This document shows positions 18,377 through 26,120 of a DNA stretch of 64,000 bases, one piece after another; within the stretch, counting starts at the first letter, position 1; each line of letters opens with the position of its first letter. The notes below the pieces were generated by a model. That model ran no database searches, was not told where the DNA came from, and was given only the letters and a program-made list of their open reading frames with translations. The position numbers and the translations under genes are program-made. Source of the DNA: Ferribacterium limneticum (GTDB taxonomy: Bacteria > Pseudomonadota > Gammaproteobacteria > Burkholderiales > Rhodocyclaceae); contig NZ_CP075190.1 in NCBI RefSeq assembly GCF_020510585.1, forward strand, positions 747,001-811,000, given 5' to 3'.

Positions 18377-19582
18377 TCAGTAAGTTTCGATGTGTAGCCG
18401 ATGATTTTCGTCCAATCCGGCTTGTATTGTCTCCCAATTTAGGTTCTGTTTTTCACAGACGGCTGCGAAGGCATCCAATACACCGCTCTCCATTCCTTTC
18501 AGACCGCACATATAAATATAGCAGTTGTCGTCGGTAAGCCAACTGGCGACCTGTTGGGGGCGCTTCTCGATCAGGTCCTGAACATACAGCCGATCCACGT
18601 TGGGAACACGGGAAAGTGCAATATGGAAGTCGAGGAAGTCCGTGGGCAGTTGTTTTAGTTCAGCGTGATAGGGCAAATCCTGAACTGTTCGTCCGCCATA
18701 GAACAGGGCGAGTTTTCCCTGCCGGTAGCCGATTGCTGAATAGCGTTGCTCGATCATGCCGCGCATGGGGGCAATTCCCGTACCCGTGCAGATCATCACT
18801 ATGGTCGCTTCCTGGTCGTCAGGCATCAGGAAACTGGCACCAAAGGGACCGACGACTTCGACCTCGGTGCCAACCGACAGGTCGCAGACGTAGTTGGAAC
18901 AAATCCCGTGATAGGGCTGGCCCTGATATTCGTCGACGACGCGTTTGATGGTGAGAGCCAGGTTGCCCCTAACATTTTCTTCCCCATCTCGTTTACTGGC
19001 AATCGAGTAGAGCCGCATCTGATGGGGCTTGCCTTCGGTATTCAAACCGGGGGGGAGGATGCCAATCGACTGACCTTCGAAAAAGGGAAAGTCGGTCGAT
19101 CCAAAGCCAAGCACAATGTGGTGGATATCGCTTGAACTGGCTGGGTCGGTGATCCGCTGGTTCGACTTGACTACGGCGATGGCGGGGGCGTTGCGGGTAT
19201 AAAGATTTTCGCGCGGTTGCATCGCGGAAGCGGGGGCTCCACGTCCGGCTGCCACTTGGGGCGCGCCCTCGTCGGTGACCAAGGCTGCATCTGCGGCTGG
19301 CAATTCGGTCCATTGATATTGCTCGGTCGTCGAGTAAGCGGCATCCTTTCTGACGGGGCGCCATACATTGATAGCACCGGTCGGGCAGCCTGGCGTACAA
19401 CTCATGCAGGCATTGCACAGTTCGGCATTGACGACATAATTTCGGCCATCATTGGTAACAGCACCCGTCGGACATTTTTCTTCGCAATTGTTGCAGCGAA
19501 TGCACAGTTCGGGATCAATCAGGTGCTGATTGATGATTTCTTCACGCATGTTCATGGTGGTATCGATCAGAGATCCCCTCAT
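18377..19582 (-). CDS. BoxA-like reductase (second copy)
   Basis: 401-residue paralogue of the reductase at 13541. Two 4Fe-4S motifs (CIRCNNCEEKCPTGA and CNACMSCTPGCPTGA) at the N-terminus, then the FNR module with RLYSIAS (FAD) and MICTGTGIAPMRGM (NAD(P)); both copies end in HIETY/HVETY. The ATG at 19582 overlaps the stop of the flavoprotein gene upstream (ATGA), so the two are translationally coupled. A shorter start at 19555 is possible. This suggests the reductase and the KstD-like flavoprotein are made in fixed ratio and may exchange electrons. Confidence 0.86.
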   Translation of the reverse strand: MRGSLIDTTMNMREEIINQHLIDPELCIRCNNCEEKCPTGAVTNDGRNYVVNAELCNACMSCTPGCPTGAINVWRPVRKDAAYSTTEQYQWTELPAADAALVTDEGAPQVAAGRGAPASAMQPRENLYTRNAPAIAVVKSNQRITDPASSSDIHHIVLGFGSTDFPFFEGQSIGILPPGLNTEGKPHQMRLYSIASKRDGEENVRGNLALTIKRVVDEYQGQPYHGICSNYVCDLSVGTEVEVVGPFGASFLMPDDQEATIVMICTGTGIAPMRGMIEQRYSAIGYRQGKLALFYGGRTVQDLPYHAELKQLPTDFLDFHIALSRVPNVDRLYVQDLIEKRPQQVASWLTDDNCYIYMCGLKGMESGVLDAFAAVCEKQNLNWETIQAGLDENHRLHIETY

Positions 19583-20985
19583 GCATCAGTGTTCGCGTGA
19601 GCTTCTTTTACCGCTGACACGCCTGCGATTCGGCCCAGTACCATGGCATTGCAGATACCCATGCCGCCGCCAAAATAACGCTTGCCGACACCACAGCCAA
19701 GTACTTCACCGGCTGCATAGAGCCCTGGGATGACTGCGCCGTGCTGATCAAGAACCTGAGCTTGGGTGTTGATATTGAGACCGGCGCCCGTTTGACCGAT
19801 GACGCAGGCGCGTACTTCGCGGGCATAGAAAGGCCCGGTGCGGACGGGGAATCGCGGCTCCATGTCCTTGAAGAAGGCACTGTCGCAACCTTGATCGCAG
19901 TCCGCGTTGTAACGGTTAATGGTGGTTTGTAGCGTCTCGGCATCAACGCCGATCAATTTGGCGAGTTCTGCGATGCTGTCGGCCTTAAAGATCTTCCCGT
20001 TGGCAATGCTTTGGCGCAGCAAATGGTATTCCCAGGTCGGCATGGCAGTACCGCTATGATAGGGATCGGCAAAGCGCATGTCCTGGCTGGCAACTTCAAG
20101 TGTCGGTTCGTCAAAAATGGCGAAAGCACGTTTTTCCGGTTGCGCATTCATCAGATAGCCCGAGACGGCATACGGCGCGGATTCGTCCATAAAGCGCTGC
20201 CCCAGAGTGTTGACCAGGGTGATCCAGGGAGGCATGAATGCTTCGATCCACTTGCCGAGGCCACTGGTGGGGAGGAGCAGGCCAGTATCCTTGCCGACGA
20301 TGTCTGCACCAATGGCGCGGCCGAGTTTGATGCCATCACCGACGATGTAGGGGGCCGCCATATGAACGGCATAAGTCCAGTCGCCGTGGAAAGCGGCAGT
20401 CGGGTAAAACTCCTTGATCATTTCCGGGCTGTTGCCGAAGCCGCCAGTAGTGACAATGACGGCAGCGGCGCGTAGTTCATAGCCATCGGCGGAGACGCCA
20501 ACGACGCGGCCATTTTCAATGATTAGCTTGTCTACACGTGTGTCGAGCGCGTATTCGACCCCAGCGGCACCGGCAGCATTGATCAACGCGTCGGCTACAC
20601 CCAGGCTGGGGTGGCCACGCGGGACTTCGTCTACGCCGGAGCACAGAAGATATTCAGCGGGGAACTGAACTCCTAGACTGATCAGCCATTCTAACGCTGG
20701 GCCGCTTTGTTCGCAGAGAACGCGCATGATATTCGGGTAGGTGTCCCAGGCGGCCAAGGTCATCATGTAGTTAAACATGGCTTCCGGCGTGTCGTGAATG
20801 CCTCGCGCACGTTGCACGCTTGTATTGCATGCATACATCACGGCTGCTGAAAGGGCTGTTGCTCCGCCCAGTTTCATATCAGCTTCCAGTACCATGACGC
20901 TTACTCCAGCTTCGCGAGCCATGATACCCGCCGCCAAACCGGCACCGCCACCGCCTACAATGATAATGTCAAAATCCTGGTTCAT
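19579..20985 (-). CDS. FAD-binding dehydrogenase (KstD/fumarate-reductase flavoprotein family)
   Basis: Flavoprotein of the FAD_binding_2 family, 468 residues from the ATG at 20985 (AAGGAAGAG upstream; an in-frame ATG at 21024 is less likely). The dinucleotide motif IIIVGGGGAGLAAGI is at residues 6-20, and the C-terminal FAD motif is GLYAAGEVLGCGVGKRYFGG. The family includes 3-ketosteroid delta-1-dehydrogenases, urocanate and fumarate reductases. A ring dehydrogenation or enoate reduction fits the context, but the exact reaction cannot be assigned. Its stop overlaps the start of a BoxA-like reductase. A regulatory motif lies upstream at 21066-21091. Confidence 0.85.
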   Translation of the reverse strand: MNQDFDIIIVGGGGAGLAAGIMAREAGVSVMVLEADMKLGGATALSAAVMYACNTSVQRARGIHDTPEAMFNYMMTLAAWDTYPNIMRVLCEQSGPALEWLISLGVQFPAEYLLCSGVDEVPRGHPSLGVADALINAAGAAGVEYALDTRVDKLIIENGRVVGVSADGYELRAAAVIVTTGGFGNSPEMIKEFYPTAAFHGDWTYAVHMAAPYIVGDGIKLGRAIGADIVGKDTGLLLPTSGLGKWIEAFMPPWITLVNTLGQRFMDESAPYAVSGYLMNAQPEKRAFAIFDEPTLEVASQDMRFADPYHSGTAMPTWEYHLLRQSIANGKIFKADSIAELAKLIGVDAETLQTTINRYNADCDQGCDSAFFKDMEPRFPVRTGPFYAREVRACVIGQTGAGLNINTQAQVLDQHGAVIPGLYAAGEVLGCGVGKRYFGGGMGICNAMVLGRIAGVSAVKEAHANTDA

Positions 20986-21065
20986 ATAGTCTCTTCCTTG
21001 ATTGGTTTTATTCGCATAAGACAATGACTACCTGTTCACTGTCATTGGGATAAATCATATCAATG

Positions 21066-21091
21066 CATATCGTATCGATCAATATTTGATG
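21066..21091. promoter_or_regulatory. Candidate operator (CGTAT-N6-ATACG type), left half conserved
   Basis: CATATCGTAT-CGATCA-ATATTTGATG. The left arm matches the perfect palindrome upstream of etfB at 9 of 10 positions; the right arm matches only about half. It lies some 80 bp upstream of the KstD-like flavoprotein start. Weak alone; the support is its recurrence at other units. Confidence 0.4.
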
Positions 21092-21120
21092 CGCCGATGC
21101 CCGGTGGGGTATCTATGGTC

Positions 21121-21456
21121 TTATTTGCCGACCGAAACTTTGTCGGAAATCGCTACCCATGGTGTCACTGAATAATTCTGCAGATCCATGGCTTGCGAAA
21201 GCACCATATCTGTGCTGCCCGCCCGGGCGGTCAGTTCAGCCAAGGCTGAGGCAGGGTCCTTCGTCTCGAACTCGTAGATCGCTAGATATTTCCAGTTTGC
21301 CGTAGGATCGTCCTGGATCAGGGTAAAGCGTTGGGCTGTTTTGAACCCCGGAACTTTCAGCACATCGGCCAAGTGTTGATTCGTATACCACTCGTTATAT
21401 TCGTCTTCTTTCCCCGCAACAGGATTGGATAGGACCATCAAAACATATTTGTTCAT
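21121..21456 (-). CDS. Small EthD/dabb-like protein
   Basis: 111 residues, starting at the ATG at 21456 behind AGAGGAGA. The sequence MNKYVLMVLSNPVAGKEDEY, with NEWYTNQHLADVLKVPGF soon after, matches the dimeric alpha/beta-barrel (EthD-like) proteins. EthD itself is required with a P450 (EthB) and its ferredoxin for ether degradation in Rhodococcus. This gene likewise sits downstream of a P450 and a rubredoxin gene on the same strand, so an accessory role in oxygenation is plausible. No catalytic residues can be assigned. Confidence 0.75.
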   Translation of the reverse strand: MNKYVLMVLSNPVAGKEDEYNEWYTNQHLADVLKVPGFKTAQRFTLIQDDPTANWKYLAIYEFETKDPASALAELTARAGSTDMVLSQAMDLQNYSVTPWVAISDKVSVGK

Positions 21457-21571
21457 CAATTTTCTCCTCTTGATTTTTAGCGGAACTACTTCGACTTTGA
21501 CCAGAAAAAATGCCACATCCCACAGATGTGAGAGTGGCCAATGGAGACACTGCTAGCGATGCACTAATCGT

Positions 21572-21736
21572 TCAACTTTCGTCTTCAACAAAGACGGATT
21601 TTGGATTTCCGCAATCCGGGCATTCCCAATTCTCTGGGACATCCTCCCACTTGGTACCCGGAGGGATGCCCGATCCAGGATCACCAAGCGCCTCGTCGTA
21701 AATGGAGCCGCAAAACAGACAGATATAGCGTTTCAT
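21572..21736 (-). CDS. Rubredoxin
   Basis: 54-residue iron electron carrier. Both Cys pairs are present: CLFCGSIYDEALGDP (residues 6-9) and CPDCGNP (39-42), with the usual PPGTKWEDVPENWECPDC core, so the Fe(SCys)4 site is complete. The ATG at 21736 follows GAAGGGG. It lies 15 bp downstream of the cytochrome P450 stop and is surely co-transcribed. P450s normally use [2Fe-2S] ferredoxins or flavodoxins, so a rubredoxin partner would be unusual. Confidence 0.93.
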   Translation of the reverse strand: MKRYICLFCGSIYDEALGDPGSGIPPGTKWEDVPENWECPDCGNPKSVFVEDES

Positions 21737-21751
21737 ATTGCCCCTTCGTCG

Positions 21752-22945
21752 TCAGAGTGTTTTCCACGTCAGGGGCAAGCGCGCGACGCGATTTGCCTTG
21801 CCCGGTATGACGAGTGGGCTTTCGCCGGCCTTGATTTCGAAATGCGGGATGCGTTTCAGCCATTCGTTCAGGAAGACACGAATTTCTGTTCGGGCGAGGA
21901 AAGAGCCGATGCACTGATGGGGTCCGCGGCCAAATACCAAGTGTTTCTTGTCTTCCCGATTGAAGTCTACGGTCAACGGATCAGGATAGCGACGCTCGTC
22001 TAGTCCAGCCAAGGCGGTTATGGCCAGAATAAAGTCGCCGGCCTTGAAGTGGATGCCCTTGTAGTCGATGTCCCGGACCGCGATGCGTCCGATGTTCGTA
22101 ATGTGATGGCGTCGGAACATTTCTTCCATTGCGCTGGGGATTAGCGCCGGGTTATCGATCAGCTGCTGACGATGTTCCGGATTGTTGGCCAGGAATACCG
22201 TGATAAAGCCCAGCATGCTGGCGACTGTGTCCAGCCCACCGGCAATCAGTAGGCTGCACAATCCCAGAATTTCCATGTCGGTCGGCACACGCCCGCCGTC
22301 GACCTTGCCATGGATGATGGCGCTGACCATGTCCTTGCCTGGATTGGCACGACGGGCCGGGATGATTTTGGTCGCGAAATATTCAAAGACGCGACCGAAT
22401 GCGGCTTCCTGAACTTTGGGATCGGCGGAGCGCACCATGTCTTCGGAGATTTGGATCAGGTAGGGGGTGTCTTCAGACGGCAGGTCAAGGACATTCATTA
22501 CTATGATGATCGGCATCCGCAAGGCGAATTCCTGCGTGAACTCGCATTCACCCTTGTCCACAAGACCTTCGATCAGAGATACAGTCAGATCGGTTGCCAC
22601 TTGTTCCAAGGCTCCGATCGATTTCGGTGTAAAGAAAGGTTGCAACAGATTACGGAAATCGCTGTGTAACGGCTCGTCGTTCTCGAGCAGGGTGACGAGA
22701 AACGGAGGGTAAGGAATCGTCTGGTGGCGGCTGGAAAAATCCTTGTCATTTTCGAGGAGGTGCGCAATGTCTTCGTAGCGCGTCAGCACCCAATGACCGC
22801 CAAATTCCGGCGTGTAGAAGATGTCCGGACCGGAATGCAGTTTCTTGTAGTGTTCGTAAAGATCCTTGCCATCGCCCAGATCGTAATAATTGAAACCCCG
22901 TACCAATTCGGCAGGGACGTGTGCGGGAAAGTTTGTGCTTGTCAT
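21752..22945 (-). CDS. Cytochrome P450
   Basis: Heme monooxygenase of the soluble bacterial class (CYP101/CYP111-like), 397 residues. I-helix AGGLDT (235-240), ExxR at 275-278 (EMFR), and the heme loop FGRGPHQCIG with the axial Cys at 345. No membrane anchor. The ATG at 22945 follows GAGGAG; a longer start at 22993 would run into the operator. Rubredoxin and EthD-like genes follow, and no [2Fe-2S] putidaredoxin-type gene is in the window. Two near-identical palindromes 50-95 bp upstream imply repression by a TetR-type protein. The substrate is probably a hydrophobic ring compound, by context only. Confidence 0.92.
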   Translation of the reverse strand: MTSTNFPAHVPAELVRGFNYYDLGDGKDLYEHYKKLHSGPDIFYTPEFGGHWVLTRYEDIAHLLENDKDFSSRHQTIPYPPFLVTLLENDEPLHSDFRNLLQPFFTPKSIGALEQVATDLTVSLIEGLVDKGECEFTQEFALRMPIIIVMNVLDLPSEDTPYLIQISEDMVRSADPKVQEAAFGRVFEYFATKIIPARRANPGKDMVSAIIHGKVDGGRVPTDMEILGLCSLLIAGGLDTVASMLGFITVFLANNPEHRQQLIDNPALIPSAMEEMFRRHHITNIGRIAVRDIDYKGIHFKAGDFILAITALAGLDERRYPDPLTVDFNREDKKHLVFGRGPHQCIGSFLARTEIRVFLNEWLKRIPHFEIKAGESPLVIPGKANRVARLPLTWKTL

Positions 22946-22995
22946 CCTTGATCTCCTCGTTATCCAATGAGTTAATGTTATTCGATTGATCATAA

Positions 22996-23039
22996 CAGAG
23001 CGAACGCTCGGTCTGTAATATACAGAGCGTTCGCTCGGT
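22996..23039. promoter_or_regulatory. Tandem palindromic operators upstream of the P450 gene
   Basis: Two copies of a 17-bp element, CAGAGCG-AA-CGCTCGGT at 22996-23012 and CAGAGCG-TT-CGCTCGGT at 23023-23039, 27 bp apart. Each contains a palindromic core GAGCG-NN-CGCTC. Paired sites of this kind just upstream of a gene are typical TetR-family operators. The cognate regulator may be the TetR at 17587 or 39214, or one outside the window. Confidence 0.7.
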
Positions 23040-23041
23040 AG

Positions 23042-23962
23042 TCAACGACCGCGATGTTGTCGATTAACGGAAAACAAACGGGAATACCACCCCACAAGCC
23101 GGAAGCTTTCCCTGAACTGCTCTATTCCCGCCGTGCGCTGCCGGCGCACGGCGGTAGCTAACGCCCTGATGGGGAAGTTCTCCATCTGTTTGATAAGCAA
23201 ACTGCCATGGGGGTAACCCTTGGCGAAGCGGGGCACGCGCTCTTCAAAATATGGTGCTCTGCCAACGCGACGGAAAAATTCCTGAGCGAGGCCGGCCGCG
23301 AGCGGGAGGCCTTTGGTATCAAGAATCAGGCGTTTATTCCCACGATGATTGAACCAGGAGTTCGCGACAATTGCTGAAGCAAGCGTGGCGAGTTCGGGTT
23401 CAAAGTGTTCATTGGGTAAATCAGATATCGGTAATCCCGATCGCCAGCGCTTCTGGCGCGCCGATGCTTGTGCCGGTGAACATCATGCGATTGGCGTGGC
23501 CGCGGCCGACTCGACACGGCAGCCTCTGGCTCATTCCTCATTCCTCATGCCGGCATCAAATCCCAATTGGCATGGTTATCGGCGAACTTCGCTGATTCAG
23601 CTGAGGTAACGGTAATGTCTGCTGCCAAAGCGAACTTCAGTGCGCGGTATAGCAACCGCTGTGAACAGCGGTGATTAACGGCTGAGGCAGATGGCAAGAT
23701 GGTCGACAATCTGCGATTGCCGTAGTGAGGTAATGGTCTGTCGGTCTGAGGTGGCATCGCTCAGAGCCAGTCCAACCTAAAAGCACTTTACGGCGCCTTT
23801 GATTGCTACCGCGCCAATACTATTGGTCGCGGTGGCGATTGCCGTAATTTGTGCTTCAAGTTCATAGAAGAGCCCGCCGTTGAGAGCATTGAGCTTTTCC
23901 GGTCGGTTCAGCGTCAGCGGCGCCAGTCCATCCGTATCGATACGTGTAACCAACTCGGTCAT
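23042..23962 (-). pseudogene. Decayed enoyl-CoA hydratase
   Basis: Segments of a complete crotonase can be followed across frames. MTELVTRIDTDGLAPLTLNR starts at 23962 behind GGAG. An in-frame TAG falls right after GAVKCF (stop at 23777) and another after HLAICLSR. A frameshift leads to ALKFALAADITVTSAESAKF. A TGA and a 7-bp tandem duplication (CATTCCT at 23532-23545, + strand) interrupt the GGMSQRL motif. A stop follows AIGITDI, and a further shift leads to the C-terminal AIVANSWF and GLAQEFFRRVGRAP segments. At least five lesions make it non-functional. It is the last unit of the SDR/MDR/thiolase operon. Confidence 0.85.
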
Positions 23963-24137
23963 GCCATTCTCCAGCAAGTTCCTGTCATGGCTAGCCAAAC
24001 TGTTAGATGGTACCGATACGGGAATCGATATCGCAGCCATGACTGGCGGGGTATTTATCCGGTCATGGCTGCGCACGCTGCATCTGTGCAGTTCATTACT
24101 TGGGGAATCGGGAGGCAGATACCTTCCAGTGAATCGC

Positions 24138-25037
24138 TCAGGGCTCCATATATGTATCGCGGTCGATGCCTGCATTCTTGCGAGCGCTCTTGACGATTTC
24201 GCTGATGGCGGGGCCCAACGTTTCTGGGTTCTTAGTTGCATCGGTGCGCGGACCATGTTGCCAACTTTCGATGACCGAATAGCCATAGCCCCAAGCCTCA
24301 AACACGCGACCGCTGACATGTTTGGATTCCGGGCTCGCTAGCCAGGTGACCAGCGCAGCGATCCAGTCCGGATCGCGCCGATCGCGTTGCTCGTCGGTCA
24401 ACTCGCGCAAGCCTTGCGTCATGCGCGTTTCGGCACGTGGCGCGATGGCGTTGACGGTTACTCCGTAGCGCTGCAATTCGCGTGCTGCAAGGATCGACAA
24501 GGTGGCAATCCCTGCCTTGGCGGCCGCATAGTTGGCCTGACCAACGTTAGCGAATAGCGCCGAATGCGAGGTGGTGTTAATCACCCTAGCATCTACAACC
24601 TGTCCAGCTTTGGTCTGGTCGCGCCAGTAATTCGCAGCATGGTGTATCGGAGCGAATGTACCTTTCATGTGTACCTTGACGACCAGATCCCATTCCTCTT
24701 CGCTCATGTTTGCCAGCATGCGGTCGCGCAGGATGCCGGCATTGTTGACCAGAATGTCCAGGCGTCCGAATTCGCTGAGTGCCAAGTCAACCATCCCTTT
24801 GGCTGCAGCCCAGTCCGACACGTCAGAAGTATCAACTACCGCTTCCCCCCCTTCGGCACGGATCAGATTGACCACTTCTTGGGCTGGCGTCGCGTCGTTG
24901 CCCACGCCGTCAGCACGTGACCCGAGATCATTGACCACCACTTTGGCACCATGACGGGCGAGCATCAGCGCATGCGCGCGGCCCAGACCGCGACCAGCGC
25001 CCGTTACAATGGCCACTCGGCCTTCGCACAATTTCAT
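24138..25037 (-). CDS. Short-chain dehydrogenase (17beta-HSD4/MFE-2-like)
   Basis: NAD(P)-dependent oxidoreductase, 299 residues. Cofactor motif TGAGRGLGRAHA (12-23), NNAG in DILVNNAGILRDRM, and the catalytic Ser in TTSHSALFANVGQANYAAAKAG with YAAAK. The KVVVNDLGSRADG segment and long C-terminal extension resemble (3R)-hydroxyacyl-CoA dehydrogenase domains of MFE-2-type proteins. AAGGAG precedes the ATG. Fifth gene of a minus-strand unit running from 30109; probably oxidises a hydroxyacyl-CoA or a ring hydroxyl. Confidence 0.88.
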   Translation of the reverse strand: MKLCEGRVAIVTGAGRGLGRAHALMLARHGAKVVVNDLGSRADGVGNDATPAQEVVNLIRAEGGEAVVDTSDVSDWAAAKGMVDLALSEFGRLDILVNNAGILRDRMLANMSEEEWDLVVKVHMKGTFAPIHHAANYWRDQTKAGQVVDARVINTTSHSALFANVGQANYAAAKAGIATLSILAARELQRYGVTVNAIAPRAETRMTQGLRELTDEQRDRRDPDWIAALVTWLASPESKHVSGRVFEAWGYGYSVIESWQHGPRTDATKNPETLGPAISEIVKSARKNAGIDRDTYMEP

Positions 25038-25072
25038 TCTGTTACTCCTTTTTCTTAAACAGGTTGATAAAA

Positions 25073-26089
25073 CTAAATGTATTCAACGCGGATCAGTCGT
25101 TTTCCGGAGTTTTCCCCCCGGTACAGGCTGGAGATGGAACCGGGCGCTAGCTCCAATCCATTCAGGATTTCTTCCCGGTGTTGCAGGCATCCTTGCCTGA
25201 CCCAATTTGCCAGCTTTCTGACAGCTTCTTCGTAGCGATGCTCATAATCCCAAATGAGGAAACCTTGCATCCGTGCCGCCTTGTTGAGTAGATGCCTTTC
25301 GATACGAGGACCTTCAGGCCACGGCTCCCAATTGGCAACTGACGCCGTGCCGCAGATGACAATACGCGCCCCCTTATTGATGTGACGAACTACCGCATCG
25401 GTAATTCGACCGGCGGTATTGTCATAGTAGACGTCGACGCCTTGCGGGCAGGCTTCGGCAAGGGCTAGCTCAAAGTCTGGTGACTTGTAGTCGACGGCGG
25501 CGTCGTAGCCAAAATCCTCGATGCAGGCGCGTACTTTGCGGGGGGTGCCGGTGATTCCCACTGTGCGACACCCGGCGATCTTTGCTATTTGGCCGACTGC
25601 AGAACCCACGGCCCCGGCAGCGGTAGAAACGACCACCGTGTCGCCGGGGCGAGGCTGACCTATTTCCGTCAGCGCAAAGTAGGCGGTTACGCCGTTGATG
25701 CCAAGAATGCCAAGCGAAAGGGAGAGCGGAAGATCGGTTTCAAGAACTTTGCGCCGAACCGGTTTGCCATCGGTCACCGCGTATTCCTGCCAGCCGAGCA
25801 TGCCCATGACGCGATCGCCTTCGGCATAGCCTGGATGACGGGAGGCGATTACTTCACCTGCGGCGAATGATCGCATGACCTCGCCGATGCCGACCGGATC
25901 CGCGTAGTTGGCGGCAGCATTGACCCAGCCACGCATGGCGGGATCAACGGAAAGAAAGTCGTTGCGCACGAGAAATTCGCCGGCGCGTAATTCAGGCAGG
26001 TCGGCGGTCTCAATTGCGAAGTGCTCGGCCTCGGGAATGCCTAGCGGGCGGCTCTTGAGGACGATACGGCGGTTTTTCGTCGGTAACAT
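25073..26089 (-). CDS. MDR-family NADP-dependent oxidoreductase (CurA/PTGR-like)
   Basis: Zinc-free medium-chain reductase, 338 residues, of the leukotriene-B4-dehydrogenase/CurA group. The start RRIVLKSRPLGIPEAEHF, the SVDPAMRGW motif (~50) and the cofactor motif VSTAAGAVGSAVGQIAK (~155-171) are diagnostic. Such enzymes reduce alpha,beta-unsaturated ketones or enoyl compounds. It lies 35 bp upstream of the SDR gene and 31 bp downstream of the CoA-transferase on the same strand, so it likely acts on an intermediate of the same pathway. Confidence 0.87.
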   Translation of the reverse strand: MLPTKNRRIVLKSRPLGIPEAEHFAIETADLPELRAGEFLVRNDFLSVDPAMRGWVNAAANYADPVGIGEVMRSFAAGEVIASRHPGYAEGDRVMGMLGWQEYAVTDGKPVRRKVLETDLPLSLSLGILGINGVTAYFALTEIGQPRPGDTVVVSTAAGAVGSAVGQIAKIAGCRTVGITGTPRKVRACIEDFGYDAAVDYKSPDFELALAEACPQGVDVYYDNTAGRITDAVVRHINKGARIVICGTASVANWEPWPEGPRIERHLLNKAARMQGFLIWDYEHRYEEAVRKLANWVRQGCLQHREEILNGLELAPGSISSLYRGENSGKRLIRVEYI

Positions 26090-26120
26090 AGTATATGGTC
26101 TCGATTGAAAACAGAAAAAG

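Noticed and set aside
13541..19582. Benzoyl-CoA epoxidation (box) pathway
   Set aside because: Only BoxA-like proteins are present; no BoxB, BoxC or benzoate-CoA ligase in the window.
23532..23545. Short tandem repeat as a CRISPR-like or regulatory array
   Set aside because: Only two 7-bp units inside a pseudogene; best explained as a replication slippage.
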